A DNA stretch of 64,000 bases. Origin: Desulfomicrobium apsheronum. GTDB taxonomy: Bacteria; Desulfobacterota; Desulfovibrionia; Desulfovibrionales; Desulfomicrobiaceae. The translations under genes were made by a program, and so were the position numbers. Positions within the stretch are counted from its first letter, which is position 1, and each line of letters begins with the position of its first letter. The stretch covers positions 1 through 64,000 of the forward strand of contig NZ_FORX01000017.1 of assembly GCF_900114115.1 (NCBI RefSeq), in the 5' to 3' direction. A model generated the notes under the pieces. It made no database searches and had not been told where the DNA came from. It saw nothing but the letters and a program-made list of their open reading frames with translations. This document shows positions 35,713 through 43,381 of this stretch, piece by piece.

Positions 35713-36819
35713 CTATCTTTGCATCAGCGCCGCAGTCAGTTGCACGGCTTTTACCATGTCGTCGACCCGGATGAACTCGTCCGTGGTGTGCACCCGGTTC
35801 ATGCCGATGCCAAGGTTGATGCAGGATAGCCCCTGGCCGGAGAAGATGTTGGCATCGCTGCCGCCGCCCGTGCCCTTGACCGCCGCGATGAGGTTCAGAT
35901 CGTTGCAGGCATGCAGGGCGCGGTGCAGGAGTTTGCTGTCAGCGGGGACGTCCATGGCCGGGTAGGAGATTTCATGGCTGAAATCGAAGTTTCCGCCCGC
36001 CTCCTGGGCCGCCTCGACGCAACACAGGCGCATGTGCTCGATCTGGGCCATGAGCCTTGCGTTGCTCTGCGCCCGGGCCTCTCCGGTCAGGGTCACGCTG
36101 TCCGGGACGATGTTCGTCTGTCCGCCGCCCTCGATGCGTCCGAGATTGGCTACGGTTTCCTCGTCGATGCGCAGGAGTTTCATGCGGCTGATCGCGTTGG
36201 CCGCCATCTGGATGGCGCTGATCCCTTTTTCAGGCTCGATGCCGGCATGGGCCGAGCGTCCATGGAAGGTTATGGTCATGCCGGCCTTGGATGGCGCGCG
36301 GACAATGATGGTGCCGACGTCCCCGCTCGAATCAAGGACCACGACCTCCCGGGCCTTGACCCGTGAAAAATCCATGTGCTTGGCCCCGAACATCCCGGCC
36401 TCTTCGCAGACCGTGAAGAGTAGGAAAAGTTCGGGATGGGGGATGCTGTTCTCCTCAAGATGGAAGAGGGCTTCCAGAATGGCGCTGATGCCGGCCTTGT
36501 CGTCGCCGCCGAGGACCGTGTTCGAGGCGGAGCGGATGATTCCGTCGGTCAGGACGGGTTCAACGCCCAGGCAGGGAGTCACGCAGTCCATGTGCGCCGA
36601 GAACGCCATGGCGTCCCCGGGGCCGGTGGCGGGCACGCGGGCAATGACGTTGCCTGAGTTGCCGCCGAAAAAAGTGCCCGCGTTGTCGACGTGGACGTCA
36701 TAGCCCCGGGCGCGGAGCAGGGCACACAGATGGTCGGCCACGGGTTTTTCCTGTCCGGAGGGGCTGTCGAGGCGGACCAGGTCGAGAAATGTGTTTATCA
36801 GTCGATCTTTATTTATCAT
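35713..36819 (-). CDS. M20-family metallopeptidase, peptidase T-like
   Basis: Cytoplasmic zinc aminopeptidase of the M20 family. Visible metal-site motifs are FSAHMDCVTP (His and Asp), GGDDKAGISAILEAL (bridging Asp), FTVCEEAGMFGAKHMDF (general base Glu-Glu) and the C-terminal GGGSDANIF plus the final His in IGMNRVHTTDEF. The dimerisation lid lies between about residues 180 and 290 (HGRSAHAGIEPEKGISAI). Length 368 fits PepT-like proteins. Monocistronic; substrate peptide unknown. Confidence 0.9.
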   Translation of the reverse strand: MINKDRLINTFLDLVRLDSPSGQEKPVADHLCALLRARGYDVHVDNAGTFFGGNSGNVIARVPATGPGDAMAFSAHMDCVTPCLGVEPVLTDGIIRSASNTVLGGDDKAGISAILEALFHLEENSIPHPELFLLFTVCEEAGMFGAKHMDFSRVKAREVVVLDSSGDVGTIIVRAPSKAGMTITFHGRSAHAGIEPEKGISAIQMAANAISRMKLLRIDEETVANLGRIEGGGQTNIVPDSVTLTGEARAQSNARLMAQIEHMRLCCVEAAQEAGGNFDFSHEISYPAMDVPADSKLLHRALHACNDLNLIAAVKGTGGGSDANIFSGQGLSCINLGIGMNRVHTTDEFIRVDDMVKAVQLTAALMQR

Positions 36820-36989
36820 GGGAGTGAGGTTCCTTATGGATGGGAGTTGCCGGGATCATTGCTTTTTGATTAGAAAAGGTCAACAAGTCAGAAATGACTC
36901 TGCACTGGCCAGGCAATGTCCACGCTCAATTTTGATTCGCCAAATCATATGGCCAGTCGGCGGAAAATTCAATGAAACAGGGAGCATTC

Positions 36990-37397
36990 ATGCAAAGAGA
37001 TAACATGGTTGAAACACACAGCACATTCATGGGCTATCTGCTCTGGGTTTTCGGATTCACCGGAGCGCACCGTTTTTATTATGGGCGCCCCATTTCCGGA
37101 ACGATCTATTTTTTCACCCTGGGTCTTCTTTTCATAGGCTGGATCGTGGACCTTTTTCTGATCCCGTCCATGGAACGCACGGCCGCGCTGCGTTTTCGGC
37201 CCGGCCGCATCGATTACTCGCTGGCCTGGATTCTGCTCACTTTTCTGGGCGTTCTGGGCGTGCACCGCATGTATATGGGCAAGTGGATCACGGGCGTCCT
37301 CTACATGCTGACCGGAGGATTCTTTCTGATCGGGTATATCTATGATTTTTGGACATTGAACGACCAGATCACGGTCCTGAACGCCACCAACGGCTAG
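36990..37397 (+). CDS. TM2-domain membrane protein
   Basis: A 135-residue inner-membrane protein with the TM2 pattern in duplicate: MGYLLWVFGFTGAHRFYYGR followed by GTIYFFTLGLLFIGWIVDLF, and then LAWILLTFLGVLGVHRMYMG followed by GVLYMLTGGFFLIGYIYDFW. That gives four membrane helices. ATG 36990 lies 6 bp after AGGGAG and is preferred over ATG 36972. The two halves look like an internal duplication. Function unknown. Confidence 0.85.
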   Translation: MQRDNMVETHSTFMGYLLWVFGFTGAHRFYYGRPISGTIYFFTLGLLFIGWIVDLFLIPSMERTAALRFRPGRIDYSLAWILLTFLGVLGVHRMYMGKWITGVLYMLTGGFFLIGYIYDFWTLNDQITVLNATNG

Positions 37398-37432
37398 CAG
37401 CCTGTCCCGCAACGACGATTTGCGTCGTCACG

Positions 37433-37484
37433 CCAAAAAATCCAGGCCCGAAGCGTAGGTAACATTACGTTTCGGGCCTGGATT
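37433..37484 (-). terminator. Long hairpin terminator of the binding-protein gene
   Basis: A 19-bp stem (37439-37457 with 37466-37484, one G-T pair) closes an 8-nt loop. Read on the minus strand it is followed by a run of T (complement of the A-run at 37435-37440). It terminates the minus-strand gene ending at 37570 and may also stop the TM2 transcript. Confidence 0.88.
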
Positions 37485-37569
37485 ATCATTCATCCTCGAC
37501 CTCACCATTTTTTGCCGGCCGGCCGGGCGGGCGCGCTTTTCAATAGCCGGTGGGGAGGTACGGGCGTTT

Positions 37570-38319
37570 CTAGTTCCGTCTTTTAGGCGCGGTGTCCGAG
37601 AACCATTTGCGAGCCAGGGTATCGAGTTCTCCTTCGGCCTGAAGAGCCTGTAGCGCCTCGTTTATTCTCCCGAGCAATTCGGGATGGCCCTTGCGCAGCG
37701 CGATGGCCACATCGGAGCCAGGGTCCGGGTTGATGAGCGTCCGGATTTCAAGGCCCCGCCGGGTGGCCAGGTATTTTCCGACTTCGAGCGGCATGATGGC
37801 CGCCGCTGTTTCTCCGCGAGCCAGCAGGTCCATGGACTCTTCCTTGCTCCAGGTCTGCATGATGCGGATTTTCTGATGGATGCCTACTTCTTTCCAGCGC
37901 AATTCCACAAAGGAATGCCTGTCTCCGGTTATGATAAGTCCGAACAGGTCCTCGACACTGGACACGCTGCTGTTTGCCGGGACAAAGACCACATCGTGGC
38001 GCGTGGAGTAAGGGGTGGAGAACTCGAAATATCCGTGGCGGAATGCGTTGACCTCCATGCCCACGACCATGTCGACCCGGTCGAAGAGGAGCATGTTTAT
38101 GATATCGTCCCAATTGCCCTGTTTGAAAAGGGCCGAAACCCCGAGCCGGGCACAGACCGCCTTTGCAACGTCCACATCGAATCCGGCAGGTTCATCATCA
38201 ATGGCGAATTGATACGGCGGAAATCCGGTCGCAACGCCGCAGGTCAGCGATTCCTGGGCCAGTACGGGAAAGGTACCCAGACAAATGATCAGCACGAAAG
38301 ATGGTAAAATTCGAATCAT
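37570..38319 (-). CDS. Amino-acid-type ABC substrate-binding protein
   Basis: Periplasmic binding protein, family 3. From the ATG at 38319 (behind GGAG) the product is 249 residues, with the signal MIRILPSFVLIICLGTFPVLA. The mature part shows GFPPYQFAIDDEPAGFDVDV and WDDIINMLLFDRVDMVVG, both typical of polar amino-acid binding proteins, ending KWFSDTAPKRRN. No permease or ATPase gene is adjacent, so it may be an orphan receptor or act with a distant ABC system. An upstream in-frame extension lacks a signal. Confidence 0.85.
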   Translation of the reverse strand: MIRILPSFVLIICLGTFPVLAQESLTCGVATGFPPYQFAIDDEPAGFDVDVAKAVCARLGVSALFKQGNWDDIINMLLFDRVDMVVGMEVNAFRHGYFEFSTPYSTRHDVVFVPANSSVSSVEDLFGLIITGDRHSFVELRWKEVGIHQKIRIMQTWSKEESMDLLARGETAAAIMPLEVGKYLATRRGLEIRTLINPDPGSDVAIALRKGHPELLGRINEALQALQAEGELDTLARKWFSDTAPKRRN

Positions 38320-38440
38320 GGGAACTCCACGGGAAGTGAGGGGCATTATAATGAGCCTTACCCAATCCTCCGTGTTTGAACAAGGCCGGGATGCGAACTT
38401 TCAGGGTCTTTCGTCGCCAATCCCGGCGCCCGGAAATGAG

Positions 38441-38461
38441 AAACCCGGCCTGGCCGGGTTT
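38441..38461 (-). terminator. Hairpin after the carbonic anhydrase gene
   Basis: AAACCCGG and CCGGGTTT pair around a 5-nt loop, starting 6 bp after the carbonic anhydrase stop on the minus strand. The T-tract is short (GGGTTTCTC). Confidence 0.7.
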
Positions 38462-38466
38462 GTGTG

Positions 38467-39459
38467 CTAGTCTTGATCGGGATTGAGTATCTTCTTGTCG
38501 AGCACGAAGACCGCTCCGATGAGCAGCAGGACGAACACTATGAAGGAGAAGAATCCGAACCCTCCAGACGAAGGGGCTTCAGCCGTTTCGCTGTGGCCTT
38601 CGGCCGTGGCCTTTTCCACGGCTGCTTCTGCATGGGCGGCGTCAGCAGGCTCGGCATGAGCCGGTTCCGCATGAGCCGGTTCCGCATGGACGGCGACATC
38701 TTTTGCGGGCTCGGCGTGCATGGCGGCGTCGGCGTGGGCTGGGGGCGTCACTCCACCCAGAAGTTCGGTCTGGCGTGGATGAGCGCCCAGAATGTTCACC
38801 TTGCCGGTCAGGATGTCGTACACGGCCCCAACCACCACGACTCGGCCATCTTTGGCGCGGTCAGCGATGGCGTGGCTCTTGCCCAGGAGGTCTTCGATGG
38901 CCTGCCAAATATTGGCTTCGATGGCCTTGACGATGAGCTCGGATGTGTCGGCGTCGGGGTGCTCGTGGCGGGCCTTTTCCACCGCAGGCACGATGTTGTC
39001 CACCAGGGCGGGGATGCTGCCATGGACCTCTGCTCCGGTGGTCACGGCCGTGACGGCGCCGCAATAGGTGTGACCGAGCACCATCAGCACCGGTGTGCCG
39101 AGGTGATCCACGCCATATTCGGCGGACCCGATTTCATCGGTGTCGGCCACGTTGCCGGCCACCTTGATGACGAACAAATCCCCGACGCCCTGATCAAAAA
39201 GAATTTCAACGGGGACTCTTGAATCCGAACAGGCGATGACCGTGGCGAAGGGGGCCTGGCCTTCAGTGGTGGTCAGCAGGCGTCTGGAAAAACTGGTGTT
39301 GGGGTGGGTCGATTGGCCAAGGGCGAAGCGCAGGTTGCCCTCGGTGAGCATTTTGAGTCCTTTTTCGGGACTTACAGGGTGGACTCCGGGAGCTGACGCC
39401 ATGGCCGCAAGCGGAGCAAGGACGAGCAGAAATACCAGGACAAGACGTTTGATGTACAT
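38467..39459 (-). CDS. Exported, membrane-anchored beta-carbonic anhydrase
   Basis: Zinc enzyme interconverting CO2 and bicarbonate, predicted on the outer face of the inner membrane. Residues 1-22 are a Sec signal (MYIKRLVLVFLLVLAPLAAM). The beta-class site is complete: C77, D79 and R81 in CSDSR, and H130 and C133 in GHTYC. After the catalytic domain (to about 240) comes a linker with HAEP repeats (three in tandem) and Ala/Glu/His-rich sequence, then a C-terminal helix (FFSFIVFVLLLIGAVFVL) and KKILNPDQD. The 330 residues are longer than the usual ~200-220 because of the linker and anchor. Confidence 0.92.
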   Translation of the reverse strand: MYIKRLVLVFLLVLAPLAAMASAPGVHPVSPEKGLKMLTEGNLRFALGQSTHPNTSFSRRLLTTTEGQAPFATVIACSDSRVPVEILFDQGVGDLFVIKVAGNVADTDEIGSAEYGVDHLGTPVLMVLGHTYCGAVTAVTTGAEVHGSIPALVDNIVPAVEKARHEHPDADTSELIVKAIEANIWQAIEDLLGKSHAIADRAKDGRVVVVGAVYDILTGKVNILGAHPRQTELLGGVTPPAHADAAMHAEPAKDVAVHAEPAHAEPAHAEPADAAHAEAAVEKATAEGHSETAEAPSSGGFGFFSFIVFVLLLIGAVFVLDKKILNPDQD

Positions 39460-39634
39460 GTTGAACCCCTGATTGAATGTTTACGGTGAGCAGCCTTGGC
39501 TGCGATCTTGTGCGTGAATGATGCGTGAATGATGCTTGAGAAAAGATTCTCAATATTAGCGCAGCTTCAGGTGCATTTCAAGGAGTGTTGCGGGAAAAAG
39601 TTTCTTTTGTGAGGGGTGCCGCTGGACGGGCAAT

Positions 39635-39671
39635 CAAAAAAGCGGCGCGAGGCCGAAGCCATGCGCCGCTT
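39635..39671 (-). terminator. Terminator of the carbonic anhydrase-like gene
   Basis: AAGCGGCGC (39640-39648) pairs with GCGCCGCTT (39663-39671). Reading leftward, T6 follows. It lies between the two carbonic anhydrase-type genes and separates their transcripts. Confidence 0.85.
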
Positions 39672-39698
39672 GCAAACGGAGTTTAAGTGCGCTCGCGA

Positions 39699-40511
39699 CT
39701 AGGCTTTGAGCACGGTCTTGTCCATGAACACGATCACACCGATGAGGGCGGCGATGAATACGAGGACAAGCATGAAGCCTGAACCGCCGGATTCCTGCCC
39801 GGCCTGGGCGTCCTCGGCGGGTGCGGCGTGGGCGGTTTCGGCGGGAGCAGCATGGTTGTCTGCCTGTGCAGCGTCTTCCTGCACCACGGCCTCTTGGGTC
39901 TCGGTGTCGGCCTTTTCTTCCGTCACGGCCGCCTGCGGTTCGGTCACGGCTTCTGCTTCGGGAGCGACTTCCTGCGCGGGTTCAGCCGCCTCTTCGGTCA
40001 CGGTCACGGAAGGCTGTGAGAGCAGGTACTGTCCGACCAGAATTTGCAGTTCGGGGTGAGCGCCCAAGACCTTGACGACCCCGCTCTGCGCATCGACCAC
40101 AGCACCCACGGCTGAAATTTGGCCCTTCAGTACCGCGTGGATCAGGTCGGGAGAAGCCACCAGCGTGTTGGCATAAACCGCCCAAACCGCTTCTTCGGTC
40201 AGGCCGAGAACAACGATCAGGGGAGCGGTGAGATCCGCGCCCTGTACGGCAATCCCGGTCTTGGGCCCAAAGCCGCCTTCGGGCTTGACCACGGCGAGCT
40301 GTGATTCGCTGAGGCCGAAGAGATCGGTTGCGGGCACGGAAATGGCCGGATCGGCGATGACTATGGCCAGGGGAGCCGGGGCAAGGCTCTGCTCCAGGAC
40401 GAATTTTTCATTGCCCAGGGACAGGGCCTTGAGGGCTGCCTCGGGAGCGGCGGCCAGAGCGGACACGGCAACGGCACAAAAGAGCACCGTCAGGGAGAGG
40501 ATTCTTTTCAT
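39699..40511 (-). CDS. Carbonic anhydrase-like pseudoenzyme, membrane anchored
   Basis: A 270-residue exported protein that aligns by eye with the neighbouring beta-carbonic anhydrase along its whole length: signal peptide, ALKALSLGNEKFVLEQS, APLAIVIADPAISVP, PLIVVLGLTEEAVWAV, VGAVVDAQSGVVKVLGAHPE, then an Ala/Glu/Pro-rich linker (about 165-240) and a C-terminal helix (FMLVLVFIAALIGVIVFMD). All catalytic residues are replaced: C77 to D54, D79 to A56, R81 to S58, H130 to L104 and C133 to E107. It should not bind zinc in the usual way. Start follows AAGGA. It is probably co-transcribed with the zinc-ribbon and Tim44-like genes upstream. Confidence 0.8.
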   Translation of the reverse strand: MKRILSLTVLFCAVAVSALAAAPEAALKALSLGNEKFVLEQSLAPAPLAIVIADPAISVPATDLFGLSESQLAVVKPEGGFGPKTGIAVQGADLTAPLIVVLGLTEEAVWAVYANTLVASPDLIHAVLKGQISAVGAVVDAQSGVVKVLGAHPELQILVGQYLLSQPSVTVTEEAAEPAQEVAPEAEAVTEPQAAVTEEKADTETQEAVVQEDAAQADNHAAPAETAHAAPAEDAQAGQESGGSGFMLVLVFIAALIGVIVFMDKTVLKA

Positions 40512-40544
40512 GTACGGTTTCCTTATGAAATGAAGTTTGTGGTC

Positions 40545-40751
40545 TCAAAGAGCGCCCGGGTCCGAATCATCCCCGGAGCACAAGCCTTGTTTGTACGCTT
40601 CGATGGCGTCCCGGTACGCGCTGGCCAGGACGTCGCTCCCGCAGTACCTGCAGGAGATGCGCGCCACGGCTCACCTGCCCGTGATCCGCGCGGGCTTGCC
40701 ACAGATCGGGCAGGGGATGGCGTCGATATCGCGGGATTTATCCTCGCACAT
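40545..40751 (-). CDS. Small zinc-ribbon ORF with an in-frame TGA (selenoprotein or pseudogene)
   Basis: From ATG 40751 (overlapping the Tim44-like stop as TGATG) the minus strand reads MCEDKSRDIDAIPCPICGKP and then ARITGR, TGA (40671-40673), AVARISCRYCGSDVLASAYR and a short helix to a stop at 40545. The reading frame and the paired CxxC motifs of a zinc ribbon continue across the TGA. Just after the TGA, CTCCTGCAG and CTGCGGGAG form a 9-bp stem with loop GTA, about 23 nt downstream, compatible with a bacterial SECIS. A nonsense mutation (for example CGA to TGA) is the simple alternative. Confidence 0.45.
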
Positions 40752-41602
40752 CATTTTTCCAGTTGCTGGATGCCTTCCACGACCCAGTGCTTCTCTCCGC
40801 CGGATTCATAACGGCTGAAGTGCCATGCCTCGCGAACCTGTTCGGCTGGCGCCGAGGCCGAGTCCTCGCGCAGCATGGTGTCGAAAAGAACCGTGGCGAT
40901 GGTCTGATTGCCCAGAGTCTTGACTTCAAGAAGAGTGGCTTCGAGCAGCAGGATTTCCGTCTTTCCGGGGTTGGGGTCCGCCGTCGCCTGAGCCTGGATT
41001 TCGGCAAAGACGTCCTCAGAGGTGAACTGCCGCAGGTCATTCATGTCGCGGGCGTCCCAGGCTGCCTGAAGGCGGGTGTATGCGGCCTTGGCGCCTTGCA
41101 GGAAGTCGTCGGCGTCAAATCCTGCCGGGTAATCGGGGCCCGTAGATGCGGCGTGCTGCTGCGAGCTGCGCAGGTTGTCCCAGGCGCCCCGGTTCATGTC
41201 GTGGACCCGGGCGGGTCCTCCTGCGGTCTGCGTAGCCGGTTGGCGGCTTCGCAGAAAGCGCATGAGCAGAAAAAGACCGCCTCCGATGAGCAGGATGTCG
41301 ATAAACGAGATCCCGGAAAATCCGCCGCCAAAAAAGAGCGAACCAAGCAGGCCGCCCATGAGCATGCCGCCGAGCATTCCTCCGAACATGCCGCGTCCAC
41401 CCATGGGTGAGGCTCCGGGTGCCGCCTGTTTCGTCTGCGAGGAAGTGGGCGCTGCGGGTTTTTGATAGCTTTTGGAATAGGACGGCCTGCTCCCGAAAGA
41501 GCCACCGCCACCCATGCGCCTTGCTTCGGCCAGGTCGGGCATGGTCAGCAAGACAATTCCAAGGCTGAGAATGATGGCTCCCAAGAATGAGAATTTTGTC
41601 AC
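40751..41602 (-). CDS. Tim44-like domain membrane protein
   Basis: A 283-residue protein starting at GTG 41602 behind AAGGAGG. It has an N-terminal signal or anchor (FSFLGAIILSLGIVLLTMPDLAEA), a Gly/Ser/Met-rich segment (MGGRGMFGGMLGGMLMGGLL), a second hydrophobic segment (FIDILLIGGGLFLLMRFLRS) and a C-terminal Tim44-like domain (about 180-283, AYTRLQAAWDARDMNDLRQF). Bacterial members are of unknown function. The stop overlaps the zinc-ribbon start, and the carbonic anhydrase-like gene follows, so the three are probably one operon. Confidence 0.82.
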   Translation of the reverse strand: MTKFSFLGAIILSLGIVLLTMPDLAEARRMGGGGSFGSRPSYSKSYQKPAAPTSSQTKQAAPGASPMGGRGMFGGMLGGMLMGGLLGSLFFGGGFSGISFIDILLIGGGLFLLMRFLRSRQPATQTAGGPARVHDMNRGAWDNLRSSQQHAASTGPDYPAGFDADDFLQGAKAAYTRLQAAWDARDMNDLRQFTSEDVFAEIQAQATADPNPGKTEILLLEATLLEVKTLGNQTIATVLFDTMLREDSASAPAEQVREAWHFSRYESGGEKHWVVEGIQQLEK

Positions 41603-41744
41603 AAGTCCTCCTTGATGAGTTTGATCCTGTAACCGATATGGGCACGGGATGGAAACTGGAAACATGAATGCGCGTTATTGGTGAATATAATGATCCGATG
41701 AGGATGGGGAAGGGTTGTGCGCGCGGAAGAACAACTCCAAATGT

Positions 41745-41782
41745 AAAAAAAAAAGGCAGGAGCGAAAAATTTCGCACCTGCC
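41745..41782 (-). terminator. Terminator of the SRP RNA gene
   Basis: GGCAGG-T-GCGAAA and TTTCGC-T-CCTGCC pair on the minus strand with a single T-T mismatch (41755-41782), followed by ten T residues. It begins 2 nt after the SRP RNA core. Confidence 0.92.
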
Positions 41783-41783
41783 A

Positions 41784-41870
41784 GGGAAGCCGGGTACCCG
41801 AAAACAACTGTTACCGCTGCTTCCTTTCGGACCTGACGGGGTTGGCAGCGTTTCCGCCACCCGGCTTCCC
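41784..41870 (-). ncRNA. ffs: Signal recognition particle RNA, small (4.5S) type
   Basis: Read on the minus strand, the segment folds into the single SRP hairpin closed by GGGAAGCCGGGT and ACCCGGCTTCCC. Its apical part carries the invariant GTCAGGTCCGAAAGGAAGCA, with a GNRA-type GAAA loop in place of E. coli GGAA, and the facing AGCAGCGGTAAC. This is the Ffh-binding domain. It is encoded just downstream of tRNA-Ser and is followed by a strong terminator. Ends are approximate to a few bases. Confidence 0.93.
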
Positions 41871-41887
41871 TTTCATTTTTCAAAAAT

Positions 41888-41979
41888 TGGCGGAGAGGAG
41901 AGGATTCGAACCTCCGGTACCCGTTGAGGTACACACACTTTCCAGGCGTGCGCCTTAAACCAGACTCGGCCACCTCTCC
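41888..41979 (-). tRNA. tRNA-Ser (GGA)
   Basis: A complete class II tRNA on the minus strand. The acceptor stem GGAGAGG pairs with CCTCTCC, followed by discriminator G and an encoded CCA. The anticodon loop CTGGAAA gives anticodon GGA (41941-41943), reading UCC and UCU. A long variable arm (GTACC/GGTAC) and the T loop GGTTCGAATCC are evident. Confidence 0.97.
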
Positions 41980-42144
41980 GCGATCGGGAAAAACGTCTCT
42001 ATGTCAGAGGACTTTGTTTGGCAAGGGAAAAATTGTCAGGATGAGCATTTTTCCTGGCAATTTCATGTCTTGCTTAGGAATACCGGCATGAACAGGGCGT
42101 TTGGACTTGCACGGAGCCATAAGTGTCGCGAAATCGAAAACAGG

Positions 42145-42576
42145 TTAAAGCTGTTGCCGAACCCAGGCCTGGATTTGGGCGGCGGGCATGGCTCCGGCCT
42201 GGCGAGCGGTTTCCCTGCCCTGCCTGAAGAGGACCAGGCTCGGGACGGACTGGATGCTGAAGCGTGCAGGAACGGCGCGCTGGGCCTCGGTGTCCATCTT
42301 GGCCAGGATCACCTGGCCCTGGAGGGCTGCGGCGGCCTGGCTAAAGGCCGGAGCCATCATCTTGCACGGCCCGCACCAGGGCGCCCAAAAATCGACCAGT
42401 ACGGGCAGAGTGGAACGGGTGATGAAGCGCTCGAAGGTCTGATCCGTGAGTTCCACGGGGTGAGCTGGCAGGAGGGACGTGGCGCACTTGGCGCAGACGG
42501 GGTTCTGGCGGATGCGCTCGGTGAGGACGGCGTTGACGGTCTGGCAGCTTGGGCAGACAGCGTGTATTTTTTCCAT
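42145..42576 (-). CDS. trxC: Thioredoxin 2 (zinc-ribbon thioredoxin)
   Basis: Cytoplasmic thiol-disulfide reductase with an N-terminal zinc ribbon. The chosen ATG at 42576 follows GGAGG. The 143 residues have zinc ligands C8, C11, C28 and C31, then the thioredoxin fold with active site W67-C68-G69-P70-C71 and the cis-Pro in SIQSVPSLVLF. An upstream in-frame extension is not thioredoxin-like. The length is that of TrxC. Confidence 0.93.
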   Translation of the reverse strand: MEKIHAVCPSCQTVNAVLTERIRQNPVCAKCATSLLPAHPVELTDQTFERFITRSTLPVLVDFWAPWCGPCKMMAPAFSQAAAALQGQVILAKMDTEAQRAVPARFSIQSVPSLVLFRQGRETARQAGAMPAAQIQAWVRQQL

Positions 42577-42750
42577 GAGGTTGGCCTCCGGTTTGTGGTG
42601 AACTCGAGAACTAACAGGGGATAAACATCCGGCTACGATGGGCAAGGTGATAGGAAGAAATGTGAATGGCACGCGATGCCACAACGTCATCCTCGTGAAG
42701 GCGAAAGCCCGCGATTCTCTCAAGATTCGAGCTGCCGTTGCGGCACGCAG

Positions 42751-42920
42751 CCCATTGTCGGCATGGCCCTCGACCCCGCCGGAACTCCTTCTCCGGCCTC
42801 GTAGAGTTGAATCGTTGCATGCAGAACGGGAAATTCAGGCCGTGCGTCAGGCAACGATTCAACAAACGATACCTGGCTCAGTCAGACAGCCGACGAGGCC
42901 GAGGGCCATGCCGACAACGG
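42751..42920. repeat. Nested palindromic element, copy 1
   Basis: Outer arms of 22 bp are inverted copies of each other with one mismatch (42751-42772 and 42899-42920, CGAGGGCCATGCCGACAACG on the right). Inside lies a core starting AACTCCTTCTCCGGCCTCGT and ending GGCTCAGTCAGACAG. The core carries its own perfect 13-bp inverted repeat, GTTGAATCGTTGC (42806-42818) and GCAACGATTCAAC (42851-42863). The core recurs at 61470. Confidence 0.75.
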
Positions 42921-42970
42921 GCCTTGAGGCGGTGGTGGTGTGCGTTAGCTCGACGATGAACTGTTGGAAG

Positions 42971-42997
42971 ATGGATTCCCGCCTTCGCGGGAATGAC
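42971..42997 (-). repeat. REP-like palindrome, copy 4
   Basis: ATTCCCGCCTTCGCGGGAAT core, inverted orientation. Confidence 0.85.
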
Positions 42998-43110
42998 ATG
43001 GAGATATGCAGAAATGACATGAAGATATGCGGGAATTAAATTGAGTTGTGCGGGAGTCAGTTTTGTTTAGGCAAACGGGACAGAGCACATAATTGTCGGA
43101 ATCAATAGGC

Positions 43111-43140
43111 GTCATTCCCGCGAAGGCGGGAATCCATCTT
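43111..43140 (+). repeat. REP-like palindrome, copy 5
   Basis: ATTCCCGCGAAGGCGGGAAT core with GTC before and CCATCTT after, plus orientation. Confidence 0.85.
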
Positions 43141-43218
43141 CTCTCTTTGTACCACGCATGTCGAACCGTGAATGACGATACCACGTGGCAAAAGGCAAAA
43201 AGTGAAACGGAAGCCAAC

Positions 43219-43244
43219 AAAAAACCCCTTCGCGGGAAGGGGTT
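43219..43244 (-). terminator. Second copy of the fabI-type terminator
   Basis: AACCCCTTC and GAAGGGGTT pair around a 4-nt loop, with an A-run giving T residues on the minus strand. It closely resembles the terminator at 45989-46017 and lies downstream of the fabI tail remnant. Confidence 0.75.
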
Positions 43245-43270
43245 GATGTCAGTAGCGGGTTGGCAGAGGC

Positions 43271-43337
43271 TCAGATGCCCATGATGTTGTAGCCCGAATC
43301 CACGTAGTTGGCCTCGCCGATCATGGCGCGGTGAGGC
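43271..43337 (-). pseudogene. Duplicated 3' end of fabI
   Basis: On the minus strand this reads AMIGEANYVDSGYNIMGI and a stop, matching the C-terminus of FabI (AITGEVIYVDSGYNIMGI). The DNA is similar but clearly diverged at several positions. No upstream fabI sequence is attached. With the terminator copy after it, it forms a direct repeat of the real fabI end 2.7 kb away, on the other side of the gene at 43382. Confidence 0.8.
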
Positions 43338-43381
43338 GGGGTTACTGCTGGCTCATGAAGACCGGGAGGCATGGGGATGGT

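Larger units (their letters stand above)
42577..43270. other. Repeat-rich gene-free region between trxC and the fabI tail copy
   Basis: This stretch of almost 700 bp holds a nested palindromic element (42751-42920), two REP-like palindromes (42971 and 43111) and a terminator-like hairpin (43219-43244). No credible gene was found on either strand. Confidence 0.75.
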
